DNA of 20,143 nucleotides from Stereocaulon alpinum (GCA_018257865.1 JAEUBA010000233.1:1-20143); one strand, 5' to 3'; positions 1 through 10,618 are shown, counted from the first letter of the stretch. The notes: generated by a model not told the origin, from the letters alone. A program made the numbers and translations.

Positions 1-1835
1 AGGGTGTTCTCTTATATTATTAGGAAATCTAGGGGGGGTTAAAGGCCCTCTAGACGCGAAAGAAACCTTTTTAGAGTTACCCCTTCTAGCTAAAAACTTT
101 CGCTTATTAGCTTACTTATTATTCTACTCCGCCTATCTAACCTTACTACTAGGCTCTATAATACTAGTAATAATAATCTTTATTACCTTAATAGGCCCTA
201 TAATACTTTAGTAGCTCCGCCGCCTTTAGCTTCTACTTACACTTAGGCTTCTTTATCTTTAGGGTTTTTATTACTAATTCTACCCTAATAGGGAGTTTAG
301 ACTAGGAGAGCTATTCCTTAGTAAGTTAATATTATATTAGGAATCCTAACCTAACTAGCTATCTTATAGCTACTCTTATACTAGTAACCTTAACTAATAT
401 AATCCTAATATTATAAGTCTCTACCTCTTTAATAAGCTCCCTTTAAGTATCGCTAAGCTTTAGGTAGTATAGGAGAATATACTTTATATCCTAATTCCTC
501 TATCTATAACTATAGTAGGTACTATAGACCCCTAGTACTTTCGCCTTATATAGAAAGTAGTTAAACCTATTCTTTCTACTTTAAAGTTAGACTACTATTA
601 AGCTTTCTACCTTCCTAAGCTTTAGGTAGTAGTTATACCTCTCTCTAAATAATAGTTTATTCTATATAAGTATATAAGAGTACTTAAGGATAGTATCCTT
701 ATATACCTTCTACTACTTAATCTACTTTACTATTACTTAGCCTTATATCTTCTTAACTAAGACGCCTACGTCTTAATACTCCTTAATATCTATTTTTAGG
801 TTATACTAATATACCTTCCTCTTTATTATTATTACTACTTAATTCTAATCCTTTACCTTAAGCTCCTATAGGGCCTATTCTTCCTTTTTTAGTAATAGGG
901 TTAGGTATATTAGGCGCGCCCTTCCTCTCTTTCCCTATAGTCTCTTATAGATTAAGCGGTTACCTTTAATTATTAAGGGGTATACCCCCCTTAGTACTTA
1001 GTATCTTATAACTAAAGCGTTTAGATAGGTTTAGATAGGTATAATAACTACTTCTACTTCTAAGACCTAAACTAATATTACCTTATATACTCTAAGTACT
1101 ATCTATAGGTAGTTATTCTATATTATCGCGAGCGTTTTAATATACTTTTCTATAGCTCCCCGCCCCTTAGTAGGGGTATACTATATTAGAGTAGTAAATA
1201 TAAGTATAGGCCTTACTACTATACTATATACCTTCCTATACTTCTTAAATATAGCTCCCTAAGTTAATCCTACTAGGTACTTAATCGCTTAGGCTTAAGT
1301 AGCGGCCTTTACCTTTACTTACGCTATATATAGGCCCTAGCGGAGTTTAGTATTAATATATAGCCCTAAGACCCTAATACTCGCTTTTAGCTTAACCTCT
1401 ATATTACTAAATTATATTATCTCCTTTATATTAAACCTCTTAGGGGCGTATAATAGATATACTAGTTTATACTTCTAAGGCGCGAACGTCGCCCCGTATA
1501 TTTTCGCCTATATTTAGTAGAGCTTATAGGCCTATTCTAGCTACCTATAGTTCGTTTCTATTATCTTACTATATACTAGTAGGTATATATTATCTACGAA
1601 TCCTCTTACTTATACTAGGATTTTTACTTTTAAGTATACTTTAATTAGTAGTATATTAAAGAAGAGAAATAGAATTAGTAATATAGGTAATCCTTATAGA
1701 ATCCCTATCTCTATCGCCTCTACTAAGCTAGTTTTACCTCCTAGAGTAATTAATATCGCTCTATCTTTAAGGAAGCTTATAGTCTACTAAACGATCCCCT
1801 TAGGGATTCCTTTTATCTTTAGGTTATAGAGTAGC
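1..1835 (-). mobile_element. Tad1-like LINE copy D, 5'-truncated, 3' end off the window
   Basis: Minus-strand LINE sequence that runs parallel to LINE copy C at about 6255-8096 over its whole length. The left edge of the window lies roughly 40 bases inside the 3' end, so its tail and TSD are not visible. Identity with copy C stops at 1835 (shared GTAGC, then an A-run and AT repeat here), which I read as the 5' truncation point typical of target-primed reverse transcription. It carries only the second half of the reverse transcriptase and the C-terminal part of ORF2. It is strongly RIP-mutated: almost no CA or TG. Its right neighbour is copia pol sequence, so it probably sits in copia, but with the left flank missing the TSD cannot be shown. 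Confidence 0.85.
190..1835 (-). pseudogene. LINE D ORF2 fragment: reverse transcriptase C-terminal half and C-terminal Zn motif
   Basis: Read on the minus strand with TAA/TAG taken as former Gln or Trp codons, this gives the reverse transcriptase from a GIP(Q)G-type motif onward. The polymerase box near 1590 reads FVDN where non-LTR enzymes have F/Y-x-DD, so the second catalytic aspartate is lost through a TG to TA change. The conserved C-terminal Cys/His region lies near 480-560. The endonuclease and the N-terminal half of the polymerase are missing because of the 5' truncation. It is non-functional: many in-frame stops, no ATG. The C-terminal limit is estimated from copy A and is uncertain by tens of bases. 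Confidence 0.7.
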
Positions 1836-1866
1836 AAAAAAAATATATATATATATATTATTATAT
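1836..1866. repeat. A8 run and AT dinucleotide tract at the LINE D / copia junction
   Basis: A run of eight A's is followed by about nine TA units and further TAT-rich sequence. It lies exactly between the end of LINE D homology and the first recognisable copia codons. It may be RIP-mutated copia sequence, or filler made when the LINE insertion resolved. Confidence 0.6.
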
Positions 1867-2638
1867 AATATCCTTTATATATTTAAGTTAGGGGTAAACC
1901 TCCTCTTAGGCTCTTAGCTAATAGATATTAGAATCTATATTAAATTCGCTAAAAATAACTATATAATCTTATACCCTAAGCTTAGTAATATAATCGCTAA
2001 ATAATAATTTAGCCTCTATATATTAGAACTTCCCTAAGGGTAACTTATATTAAATATATATAGTATACCTCTAAATACTATCCGCTAGCTCTAATATACC
2101 TATATAGATTATATAGGTTAATAAAATATAGATTAACTACCTAATATAACTACTAAAGTAGACTTCTTAAAGAAATTCTTAAATAAATTAATTTATAAAT
2201 ACTATATTTTAGGCTACTATTAGTCTACTCTATATAAGAACTTTATTAAACTTAGAATATACCTAATAGAATTTATTTATAGCGATATTATAAGGCCTAT
2301 TAAGCCTATTAGCTTTAATAATAGTAAATAGGTAGTTACCTTTAAAGATAACTTTACCTACTACTCTAAAGTCTACTACGTAAAATATAAATTAGAGCTT
2401 AGGGATCTATTCTAACGATTTTAGTATAAGTATAAGTAAGTAGGGCGCCTAATCTAACGCCTATATATAAATAATAGGGGCGAATATATTAAAGGAACCT
2501 TCTAAAAATACCTTAGCCTTAAGGGGATTATCTATAAGCCTATAATACCTAAGAACTTAGAATAAAATAGGATTACTAAATATTTTAGGTAGGTTTTTAT
2601 TAAATATACCTATCCTCTACTACTAAGCTCTAAACTTA
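1837..2638 (+). pseudogene. Ty1/copia pol pseudogene, piece 1: GAG-pre-integrase and integrase core
   Basis: One continuous frame from about 1867, taking TAA/TAG as RIP-converted Gln/Trp. It begins with a segment of the VLYVP..GVNLLSGSQL type (after the copia protease), then a GAG-pre-integrase region at about 2070-2170 (motif GQQNIDQLPN), then the integrase core. The first catalytic Asp survives in a YSD motif near 2280. The second, expected as DNGGEY, reads NNRGEY near 2467, and the expected Glu reads Lys near 2575, so the enzyme is dead. The frame stops at the TSD of LINE A and resumes in the same frame at 16834. No gag or LTR is visible upstream because LINE D occupies that position. Confidence 0.88.
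2625..2638. repeat. Target-site duplication of LINE A, left copy
   Basis: AAGCTCTAAACTTA, repeated exactly at 16820-16833. The two copies bracket LINE A and, when one is removed, the copia integrase frame joins without a shift. Confidence 0.93.
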
Positions 2639-2869
2639 GTAGATAATAGCGACGACGACGAGTACGACGAGCGAGTAGGCCTACTAAGCTAGATAAGTAA
2701 TTATACTAGGCTACGAACCTAGTAAAATAATACGGGATAGGGGAGGAAGAGAGAAGAGGAACGCTATTAGTAGAGGCGAATAAGAGACGCGTCCTAATAT
2801 AATAATAGAGTAATAGTAGTAGTAGTAGAGGCCTACTAGAGGTCTATAGAGCCCTTAAGGTAGGGAAAG
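2639..2869 (+). pseudogene. LINE A 5' leader and start of ORF1
   Basis: It starts directly after the TSD and enters the GAC-repeat block that copy C also has near 12605-12625 (minus strand). Copy C has roughly 35 further bases upstream, so A may be slightly 5'-truncated. At about 2812-2832 a run of TAG codons in the ORF1 frame looks like a former CAG (polyglutamine) tract, preceding a PTRGL segment. No ATG survives, so I cannot place the ORF1 start. TRIM 1 interrupts it at 2870. Confidence 0.6.
2865..2869. repeat. TSD of TRIM 1, left copy (GAAAG)
   Basis: GAAAG here and at 3876-3880 flank the LTR element. The uninterrupted site is seen in LINE C (minus strand, near 12410). Confidence 0.9.
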
Positions 2870-3022
2870 TGTTAACCTAGTAACTATAGGCGCAGTTACC
2901 GCTGAACCCCTAAGGGCAAAACTCAAAATGTTTAGTACTTACTAGGGCGATACTATTAGACTGTATATAGCTTAGTAGTCTAGGGGTACGGTATACCCGC
3001 AGTATACCCTAAAGCCCTAATA
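2870..3022 (-). repeat. TRIM 1 LTR (3' LTR in element orientation)
   Basis: Direct repeat of 3723-3875 with scattered C/T and G/A differences. It contains a 10-bp-scale internal duplication (GGTATACCCGC type) that the TRIM 2 LTRs lack, explaining 153 versus 143 bp. Confidence 0.9.
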
Positions 3023-3035
3023 ATTATCCCCCCCC
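3023..3035 (-). promoter_or_regulatory. Probable polypurine tract of TRIM 1
   Basis: On the minus strand this reads G8 followed by ATAAT, right against the LTR. The same tract abuts the TRIM 2 LTR at 11473-11485. Confidence 0.65.
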
Positions 3036-3125
3036 TAGGGCGACGTCTACAGCGCCTCCTAGTAGGGTAGAAAAATATTATTCCCCTATAATAAGCCCGA
3101 ATATTCGGTATAAGTTAGGTTATAA

Positions 3126-3520
3126 GGCCCCTAAAGGGCGCCCTACTAGAATTATTCGTACCTAAAGGACTTAGCGAAATAATAAGTCGAAGCCTATAAA
3201 GGATACTTCTAGTTAGCAGCCTCCCTAAAGGACGCTTCCGCTAGGTAGTAGGCCCCTAAAGGGCGCCCTTACTAGAATATTTATACCTAAAGGACTTAGC
3301 GAATTAAGAAAGTTAAAGCTTATAAAGGGAACTTCTAGTTAGCAGCCTCCCTAAAGGACGCTTCCGCTAGGTAATAAGCCCCTAAAGGGCGCCCCTACCG
3401 GAATATTCGTACCTAAAGGACTTAGCGAATTAATTATTCGTACCCGTAGGACTTAGCGAATAGCGTAATTAAAGCCCCTATAGGGTACTCTATAATAGGC
3501 CCCTAAAGGGTGCCTCCCCT
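3126..3520. repeat. TRIM 1 internal tandem repeat, units of about 125 bp
   Basis: Units start at GGCCCCTAAAGGGCG-type sequence: 3126-3250, 3251-3376, 3377-3497 (diverged, with a short inner duplication of the TTCGTACC..AGGACTTAGCGAA block) and a partial unit from 3498. Each unit holds CCT..AGG mini-hairpins, including GGCCCCTAAAGGGCGCC. The same array is present in reverse in TRIM 2 at about 11020-11390. Confidence 0.85.
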
Positions 3521-3722
3521 AACGAAAATTTAATACTACGGGCTGCGCGCCGAAGTAGTATAGTAGGGTTAGGAGGGCGGGAACCCTATTAGGTCGCTTA
3601 GCAGCTAATTACAGCTACGCTCCCTGAAAAAATCCCTTAGAAATTACCCCCTTAACGGTATTAAACCCTAGACCTTTACGATTCGGGTTAAGATTATTAA
3701 GCTTTATTATACCGAATATACT

Positions 3723-3875
3723 TATTAACTTAGTAACTATAGGCGCAGTTACCGCTGAACCCCTAAGGGTAAAACTCAAAATATTCGGTACTTACTAGGG
3801 CGATACTATTAGACTGTATATAGCTTAGTAGTCCGGGGGTGCGGTATACCCGCGGTATACCCTAGAGCCCTAACA
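3723..3875 (-). repeat. TRIM 1 LTR (5' LTR in element orientation)
   Basis: Partner of the repeat at 2870-3022. It ends in an intact ...CTAACA before the GAAAG TSD. Confidence 0.9.
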
Positions 3876-4382
3876 GAAAGAATTAAAGAAAGAATATAGT
3901 ATATAAAGGCTATAGAGTAGGCGCTACTAGAGTTTATAGAGAAGGTCTAAGAGATACTATAAGTAAATATAAATAAGATTATATAAAGCTTCTTCTAGAA
4001 CGTAGTAGAAAGGATTATAGAATATATATAGGAGAATACTGCTAAAAGGTATACTATAAAAGAGTATTATAGCTAATTAATACGCGAAGACTACCTAACT
4101 AGAAGGGTAAATAATAGCTAAGTAGATATAGCCTATATAGCCTAAAAGGATTAAAATACTATCTACCTAGCTATACCTAGGGTTAAAGATATTAGGAAAG
4201 CGAAGTAAATAACGGTTAGAATTAATAATAATAGCGAAAAGATATAGATAGCTATAGTAACCCTCCCCTAACTAGTATAAATATTTAGGGGAGTAGAGGG
4301 AGTAACTAGCGAGATTATTATAATAAGAAGGATTATAAGGGGGGATATTATTCTCTAAATAGCCTTAGTAAAGGCTAGGGAA
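3876..4382 (+). pseudogene. LINE A ORF1, N-terminal/central part (gag-like)
   Basis: One frame starting with the TSD codon at 3876, lysine/glutamate-rich (ERIKERI...). With TAA/TAG read as Gln it gives a long helical-looking segment followed by motifs such as REDYLTRRVNNSQ and VRINNNSEKI. This is the expected character of the region upstream of the zinc knuckles in non-LTR ORF1 (RNA-binding, assembly of the RNP). It has no recognisable catalytic motif and its specific fold cannot be named from sequence. It is interrupted at 4382 by LINE B and continues at 5681. Copy C carries the same region on the minus strand at about 11900-12410. Confidence 0.7.
4370..4382. repeat. TSD of LINE B, left copy
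   Basis: AAAGGCTAGGGAA, repeated exactly at 5668-5680. Confidence 0.92.
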
Positions 4383-5480
4383 TATAGGAAGGTATATAGT
4401 ATAGCGGTAAGGCCTATACTTATATTCGCCGCTCCGATATAGTATACCCCTACCGGGGGGCGGGGAGCCGTAGAAAAGCACGTTAAGACGCTCGCGATAA
4501 TATAGAACGACTGCCTACGGATAGTACTTAGAGTATATAAGGTAATACTAGTCTAGGTCTTAGAAGCGGAAGTAGTTATTATACCTATCTAAACCTATCT
4601 AGACGCCCTAGTTATAAGATATTAGGTACTAAGGGGAGTATACCCCTTAATAATCGAAGGTAACCGCTTAATCCGTAGGAGACTGCGGGGAAGGAGAGGA
4701 AGGGCGCGCCTAATACGCCTAACCCTATTACTAGAAAAGGAAGAATAGGCCCTATAGGAGCTTAAGGCGAAGGATTAGGATTAAGCGGTAATAATAATAA
4801 GGAGGAAGGTATATTAGTATAACCTAAAAACGGATATTAAGGAGTATTAAGACGTAGGTGTCCTAGCTAAGAAGATATAAGGCTAAGTAATAGCGAAGTA
4901 GATTAAGTAGTAGGAGGTATATAAAGATACTATCCCTAAGCACTCTTATATACCTATATAGAATAAACTATTATTTAGAGAAAGGTATAACTACTACTTA
5001 AAGCTTAGGAAGGTAGAAAGCTTAATAGTAGTCTAACTCTAAAGTAGGAAGAATAGGTTTAACTACTTCCTTTATAAGGTAAGAGTACTAGGGGTCCGTA
5101 GTACCTACTATAGTTATAGATAGAGGAATTAAGATATAAAGTATATTCTCCTATACTACCTAAAGCTTAGTAATACTTAAAGGGAGCTTATTAAAGAGGT
5201 AGAGACTTATAATATTAGGACTATACTAGCTGAGGTTACTAGTATAAGAGTAGCTATAAGATAGCTAGTTAGGTTAGGATTCCTAATATAATATTAACTT
5301 ACTAGGGAATAGCTCTCCTAGTCTAAACTCCCTATTAGAGTAAAACCGGTAATAAAAACCCTAAAGATAAAGAAGCCTAAGCGTAAGTAGAAGCTAAAGG
5401 CGGCGGAGCTACTAAAGTATTATAGGGCCTATTAAGGTAATAGAGATTATTATTACTAGTATTATAGAGCCTAGCGGCGA
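4383..5480 (+). pseudogene. LINE B ORF2 3' fragment: post-polymerase region with C-terminal Cys/His motif
   Basis: Translating past TAA/TAG stops gives the segment after the polymerase palm (RPIL.FAAPIQYTP...) followed by a basic linker and the C-terminal motif near 5096-5180, which has the spacing of the CxC..H..C cluster found at the end of many LINE ORF2 proteins. It has no polymerase or endonuclease core because of truncation, so it was never able to move by itself. The exact stop codon is unknown because RIP makes new stops indistinguishable from the true one. Confidence 0.65.
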
Positions 5481-5667
5481 GGTTAGATAGGCAGAGCAGA
5501 ACGATAAGTAAGTTAATAAGCGAAAGTTTTTAGCTAGAAGGGGCGACTTTAGAAAGGTTTCTTTCGCGTCTAGAGGGCCTTTAACCCCCCTAGACTTCCT
5601 AATAATATAAGAGAACACCCTTATTAGTATATATAGATACTAGAATAGGCGTATAAATCAATCAATC
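4383..5667 (+). mobile_element. LINE copy B, 5'-truncated Tad1-like insertion
   Basis: Matches LINE A from 15531 to its 3' end, so only the last 1.29 kb of the element was inserted: the end of ORF2 and the 3' tail. It is flanked by a 13-bp TSD within ORF1 of LINE A. Its 3' tail has the stem-loop at 5624-5643 and an ATCA repeat running into the TSD. 5' truncation, variable TSD and a repeat tail are hallmarks of target-primed reverse transcription. It keeps slightly more GC (for example GCGGAG, CCGCTCCG, GACTGC) than the same region of A, so its RIP load is lower or different. Confidence 0.92.
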
Positions 5668-5680
5668 AAAGGCTAGGGAA
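5668..5680. repeat. TSD of LINE B, right copy
   Basis: AAAGGCTAGGGAA, identical to 4370-4382; ORF1 of LINE A resumes after it. Confidence 0.92.
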
Positions 5681-6216
5681 GAATTAGAGAAGGATAATAG
5701 GTAGGTAAGGAGGCTCTATAAGTTAGTAAGGGTCCTCTAAAAGATAGTAATAATAGTAATCTATAGAGTAGAAAAGATAATAGATATAAAGGATTAATAA
5801 GGGATCTTTAAAATCCTAAAGAAAGATAATAGAAAGCTCTACCTAAAGTTAGAGATAATAAAGGCTAAGTAGCTTATATTTATATTAAAGCTAGATATAC
5901 TTAGGAGGGAGAAGAGGTTTTTTATAATAATAATTAAGGTCCTAAGCCTAAAAGCGGCGAACTAACTTATTATAGAAGGAATAGTAGTAGAGAATAGCCT
6001 CCTCTTCTATAATTATTAAGAGAGAGAGGCTACCCCTAAGTAGTACTTTAACTACTATAGGTATAGATATATTACTAAGGCGTATAAATACCCTACCTAC
6101 TATAAGATATACGCCTAAAACTATATAACTAATAATTATATAAAAAGAGTTAGCAGTAAGCCTAAATATATAGTATATAAGGGAGAGTACTTAGTATAGA
6201 GCAAAACCTACTTAAT
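5681..6216 (+). pseudogene. LINE A ORF1, central part with two decayed CCHC zinc knuckles
   Basis: Continues the ORF1 frame of 3876-4382. A lysine-rich helical segment is followed at about 6044-6150 by two knuckles whose spacing is intact though most ligands are changed: CX2CX4HX4C and CX2CX3HX4C, now with Tyr at nearly every Cys and His position (TGT/TGC to TAT/TAC and CAT/CAC to TAT/TAC, all RIP-type). Such knuckles bind nucleic acid in gag-like ORF1 proteins. The copy in LINE C is at about 10425-10545, minus strand. The frame is interrupted by LINE C at 6217 and resumes near 12681. Confidence 0.82.
6200..6216. repeat. TSD of LINE C, left copy
   Basis: AGCAAAACCTACTTAAT, repeated at 12664-12680. 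The last three bases could belong to the LINE tail, so the TSD is 14 to 17 bp. Confidence 0.9.
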
Positions 6217-6414
6217 TAATTAATTTATACGCCTATTCTAGTATCTATATATACTAATAAGGGTATTCTCTTATATTATTAGGAAATCTAGGGGGGTTAA
6301 AGGCCCTCTAGACGCGAAAGAAACCTTTCTAGAGTCGCCCCTTCTAGCTAAAAACTTTCGCTTATTAGCTTACTTATTATTCTACCCTACTTATCTAACC
6401 TTACCGCTAGGCTT

Positions 6415-9400
6415 TATAATACTAGTAATAATAATCTCTATTACCCTAATAGGCCTTATAATACTTTAGTAGCTCCGCTACCTTTAGCTTCTACTTATAC
6501 TTAGGCTTCTTTATCTTTAGGGTTTTTATTACTAGTTCTACTCTAATAAGGAGTTTAGACTAGGAGAGCTATTCCCTAGTAAGTTAATATTATATTAGGA
6601 ATCCTAACCTAACTAGCTATTTTATAGCTACTCTTATACTAGTAACCTTAACTAATATAATCCTAATATTATAAGTCTCTACCTCTTTAATAAGCTCCCT
6701 TTAAGTATCGCTAAGCTTTAGGTAGTATAGGAGAATATACTTTATATCCTAATTCCTTTATCTATAACTATAGTAGGTACTATAGACCCTTAGTACTTTC
6801 GCCTTATAAAAGAAGTAGTTAAACCTATTCTTTTTACTTTAGAGTTAAACTACTATTAAGCTTTCTACCTTCCTAAGCTTTAGATAGTAGTTATACCTTT
6901 CTCTAAATAATAGTTTATTCTATATAGGTATATAAGAGTACTTAGGGATAATATTCTTATATACCTCCTATTACTTAATCTACTTTATTATTACTTAGCC
7001 TTATATCTTCTTAGCTAGGATACCTACGTCTTAATACTCCTTAATATCTATTTTTAGGTTATACTAGTATACCTTCCTACTTATTATTATTACTACTTAA
7101 TCTTAATCCTTCGCCTTAAGCTCCTATAGGGCCTATTCTTCCTTTTTTAGTAATAAGGTTAAGTATATTAGGCGCGCCCTTCCTCTCCTTCCCTATAGTC
7201 TCCTATAGATTAAGCGGTTACCTTTAATTATTAAGAGGTATACTCCCCTTAGTACTTAGTATCTTATAACTAAAGTATTTAGATAGGTTTAGATAGGTAT
7301 AATAACTACTTCTACTTTTAAGACCTAAACTAGTATTACCTTATATACTCTAAGTACTATTTATAGGTAGTTATTCTATATTATCGCGAGCGTTTTAATA
7401 TACTTTTTTATAGCTCCCTACCCCTTAGTAGGGGTATACTATATTAGAGTAGCGAATATAAGTATAGGCTTTACTACTATACTATATATCTTTCTATACT
7501 TCTTAAATATAGTTCCCTAAGTTAATCCTACTAAGTACTTAATCGCTTAGGCTTAAGTAACGGCCTTTACCTTTACTTACGCTATATATAGGCCCTAGCG
7601 GAGTTTAGTATTAATATATAGCCCTAAGACCCTAATACTCGCTTTTAGCTTAACCTCTATATTACTAAATTATACCGTCTCCTTTATATTAAACCTCTTA
7701 GGGGCGTATAATAGATATACTAGTTTATACTTCTAAGGCGCGAACGTTACCTTATATATTTTCGCCTATATTTAGTAGAGCTTATAGGCTTATTCTAGCT
7801 ATCTATAGTTTATTTCTATTATCTTACTATATATTAGTAGGTATATATTATCTACGAATCCTCCTACTTATACTAGGATTTTTACTTTTAAGTATACTTT
7901 AATTAGTAGTATATTAAAGAAGAGAAATAGAATTAGTAATATAGGTAATCCTTATAAAATCCCTATCTCTATTATCTCTACTAAGCTAGTTTTACCTCTT
8001 AGAGTAATTAATATCGCTTTATCTTTAAGGAAGCTTATAGTCTACTAAATAATTCCCTTAGGGATTCCTTTTATCTTTAGGTTATAGAGTAGCCTTTTAT
8101 AGGATATATTATTAAATACCCCTACTATATTTAGTAATAGTAGGCTCGCTATATTATCTTTACCTTAGTTCTATATTATATAGACTAAATTTATAATAGT
8201 CTTTAAGGCTATTTCTACTAAGTATCTCTTTCTACCCCCTATTTAGTATTTTAAGAGTAGGTAATTTCTTTTAGCTATTCTACTAAGATATTTCGCTATT
8301 ACTATCTCTAGTACTTTTCTAAGTATATCTAGTAATATAATAGGCTAGTATACCTTAGGCTCTAAATAGTTAGTCTTTTTTAGTTTCTTTAGTATTACTA
8401 TATTTACCTCCTAAAACTTTTTTAGGTAGTATCTATAGTCTAAGTACGCTTAAAATATCCTTCTAAATATCTCCGTTATCTCTATATATACTACTCTTAG
8501 GAACTTATTTAGAATCCCTAAAATCCTTAGGGCCTTATCTACTACTAAGTACTAAATCGCGTTCTTTACCTTTTTTAAGGTAATCTTACTATCTATCGCT
8601 ATAGGTTTTAGGTAGTTAGCCCCCTCTATATTTATTAGGTCTATTAAGGGTAAGGGTAGGAAGAGGACCCTCCTTAGGGCCTCTACCTTCCCCTTAAAGT
8701 CTATTACTTTATTTCTATTTCCGTCTTTAATAGCTGGGAATTATAGTAGCTCTTTAAAGTATATACTCCTTTCCCTTCTTTACTTAATAAGTTACTATAC
8801 TCCCCTTAATTTTAGTAATACCTTATAAACTCCCTCTCTAAAAGCTATTATCTTAACCTTTTATAGGGTAGTAACCTTTTCCCTTTTAGCCTAATAGAGG
8901 GCTTCCTTAGTTTCTACGTTCCTACTATAGTAGTAGGCCTTAAGCGCTACCTATAATACTTTAGTTACCCTTATATATACCTTATTCTAATATAGCTTAG
9001 CCCCTACGTATAGTTCTTTATATAGGATAGTATCTTCTATTACCTTTTATAGTATAGCTATAAGCCTATTAATATACTAGTTAATTATATCTTTAGAGTC
9101 TACTAAGTACTAGCTTATTACTTTATTTAGGATCTTTATATATTTCTAGATTTCCTTCTTAGTTACCTTCGCCTCTATCCTTTTCTAAGCCCTCTTCTAG
9201 TATACTAGGCGTTCGCTCTATATCTATTCTAGCTCTATAATAATTAGTATATAGTCTAATTCTATATTAAGGTTATTCCTTACCCTATACTTTACTATTA
9301 TATTATACGCGCCTTTAGTTAGGAATATAAGGTTAATAGTACTCTCTAAGCCCCTATTCTACTATATAACTACCTTCTTTAGTAGTCTTAGAATTATATC

Positions 9401-10000
9401 TTTCTCTCCTACTACCTTTAGTAGCTTATCTACTATAGCGTAGTATATTATTCGTCCTAAGTTATTTTAGTATAGGTGGTATAGGTTAAAGTCTCCTATA
9501 ATTATATATTTACCCTTATTCCCTAGCGCTTCCTCTAGTTTTAGGGTAGTTATTAGATTATCCTTTAATATATAGCTTACTAGTAAGGGGTTATAGATAT
9601 TATATATCTATACCCTCTCCCTTAGTAGCCCTTTAGTATTCTCTATTCTATCCTTAATATTCTTCTAGGTCCTTATAACCTAAATCTATAGCGAGTATAA
9701 GTCGCCTCCCTAATATTCTACCCCCTAGTTATTAGGATCTATTCTCTTATTTATATAGAAATACGTCCTAGCCTTTAGATCTCCTCTATAGGCTAAGTAG
9801 AATCTACTTATACTTATATTATATAAGGTTCTATTTATTAGGTTATATACTAGCTCTTAGATTACTAATATATCTATATCTTTTATATCTTTATTTTTAA
9901 GAAGTAGTACTATTACTATATCCTTCTTCCTCTATATATTATACTATAGTATTTTTAGGTAGGGTATATCCCTTATTAGGTAGGGGCCGCTTAGACGTTC
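6415..10000 (-). pseudogene. LINE C ORF2: endonuclease, reverse transcriptase, C-terminal Cys/His motif
   Basis: Read on the minus strand: the endonuclease starts near 9965 (motif LKILQYNI), with GDFNLYH near 9480-9510 and the downstream DYI(P)I box near 9240. The reverse transcriptase occupies roughly 8720-7800, with the polymerase box FVDN near 7855 instead of F/Y-x-DD. The C-terminal Cys/His cluster lies near 6730-6810. This protein nicks target DNA and copies the element RNA at the nick. Retention of GDFN contrasts with RDFN in copy A. It is dead: numerous TAA/TAG, no ATG and an altered polymerase active site. I see no RNase H between the polymerase and the C-terminal motif. Boundaries are approximate. 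Confidence 0.8.
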
Positions 10001-10613
10001 TCCTATATTTAAGTAGTCTTAGTAGTCTTTACTACTCCTAAAGTCTACTTAAGGGTATTCGTTAGACTAATCCTCTCTATAGATAGGGGCTATTACCCTT
10101 ACTCTACTTTAAAGAGGGTTATTAGTTATCCCTTCTTTATTACCTCCCTAGTTCCTTTCTAAGGCTTATCTATTATATCCTCTAAGGCCTTCCTCTTCCC
10201 TTTAAAGATTACTTTATACTACTTTTTTAGGCTAGTCCTTTTTAGTATCGCTAGTATAGGCCTTATTAAGTATTACTTTAAGGTCTCTTTAAAGTATTTC
10301 GGCTTATACTTAATTCTCTACCTAGCCTTAGTATTCTCCTTCTATTAGATTAAGTAGGTTTTACTCTATATTAGGTACTCCCTTTTATATACTATATACT
10401 TAGGCTTACTACTAGCTCTTTCTACGTAATTATTAGTTATATAGTTTTAGGCGTATATCCTATAGTAGGTAGGGTATTTATACGCCTTAGTAATATATTT
10501 ATACCTATAGTAGTTAAAGTACTACTTAGGGGCGGCCTCTCTTTCCTAGTAATTATAGAAGAGGAGGCTATTCTCTACTACTATTCCCTCTATAATAAGT
10601 CGGTTCGCTGCTT

Positions 10614-10618
10614 CTAGG
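10614..10618. repeat. TSD of TRIM 2, left copy (CTAGG)
   Basis: CTAGG here and at 11629-11633. Removing one copy plus the element restores agreement with LINE A near 5945-5955. Confidence 0.9.

Larger units (their letters stand above)
2870..3875 (-). mobile_element. TRIM 1: small non-autonomous LTR retrotransposon
   Basis: 1,006 bp with 153-bp direct terminal repeats and a 5-bp TSD, inserted in ORF1 of LINE A. The ends are TG...CA; the lost bases of single copies (TATT, AATA) are RIP changes. No coding capacity for gag or pol is visible in the 700-bp interior, which is mostly a ~125-bp tandem repeat rich in small hairpins. Orientation is taken as minus because a purine-rich tract (eight G's plus GATAAT when read on the minus strand) directly abuts the LTR at 2870-3022, as a polypurine tract abuts the 3' LTR. 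I could not identify a tRNA primer-binding site. It keeps several CA/TG dinucleotides, so it is less mutated than its LINE host. Confidence 0.9.

Noticed and set aside
3126..3520. CRISPR-like array of spaced repeats
   Set aside because: The units are whole ~125-bp tandem duplications inside an LTR element, with similar 'spacers' and no cas genes; the genome is eukaryotic in character.
5412..5618. Minus-strand open frame of 68 codons with a GTG start and a hydrophobic C-terminal half
   Set aside because: It lies antisense to the 3' end of LINE B, overlaps the ORF2 end and 3' tail, and appears conserved only because the LINE copies are conserved. Membrane-like character follows from the TA-rich code.
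1..6260. Large inverted repeat (1-1835 against 4383-5640 and 6255 onward) as a possible functional palindrome or IR transposon
   Set aside because: Explained by independent LINE insertions in opposite orientations, each with its own TSD or truncation point.
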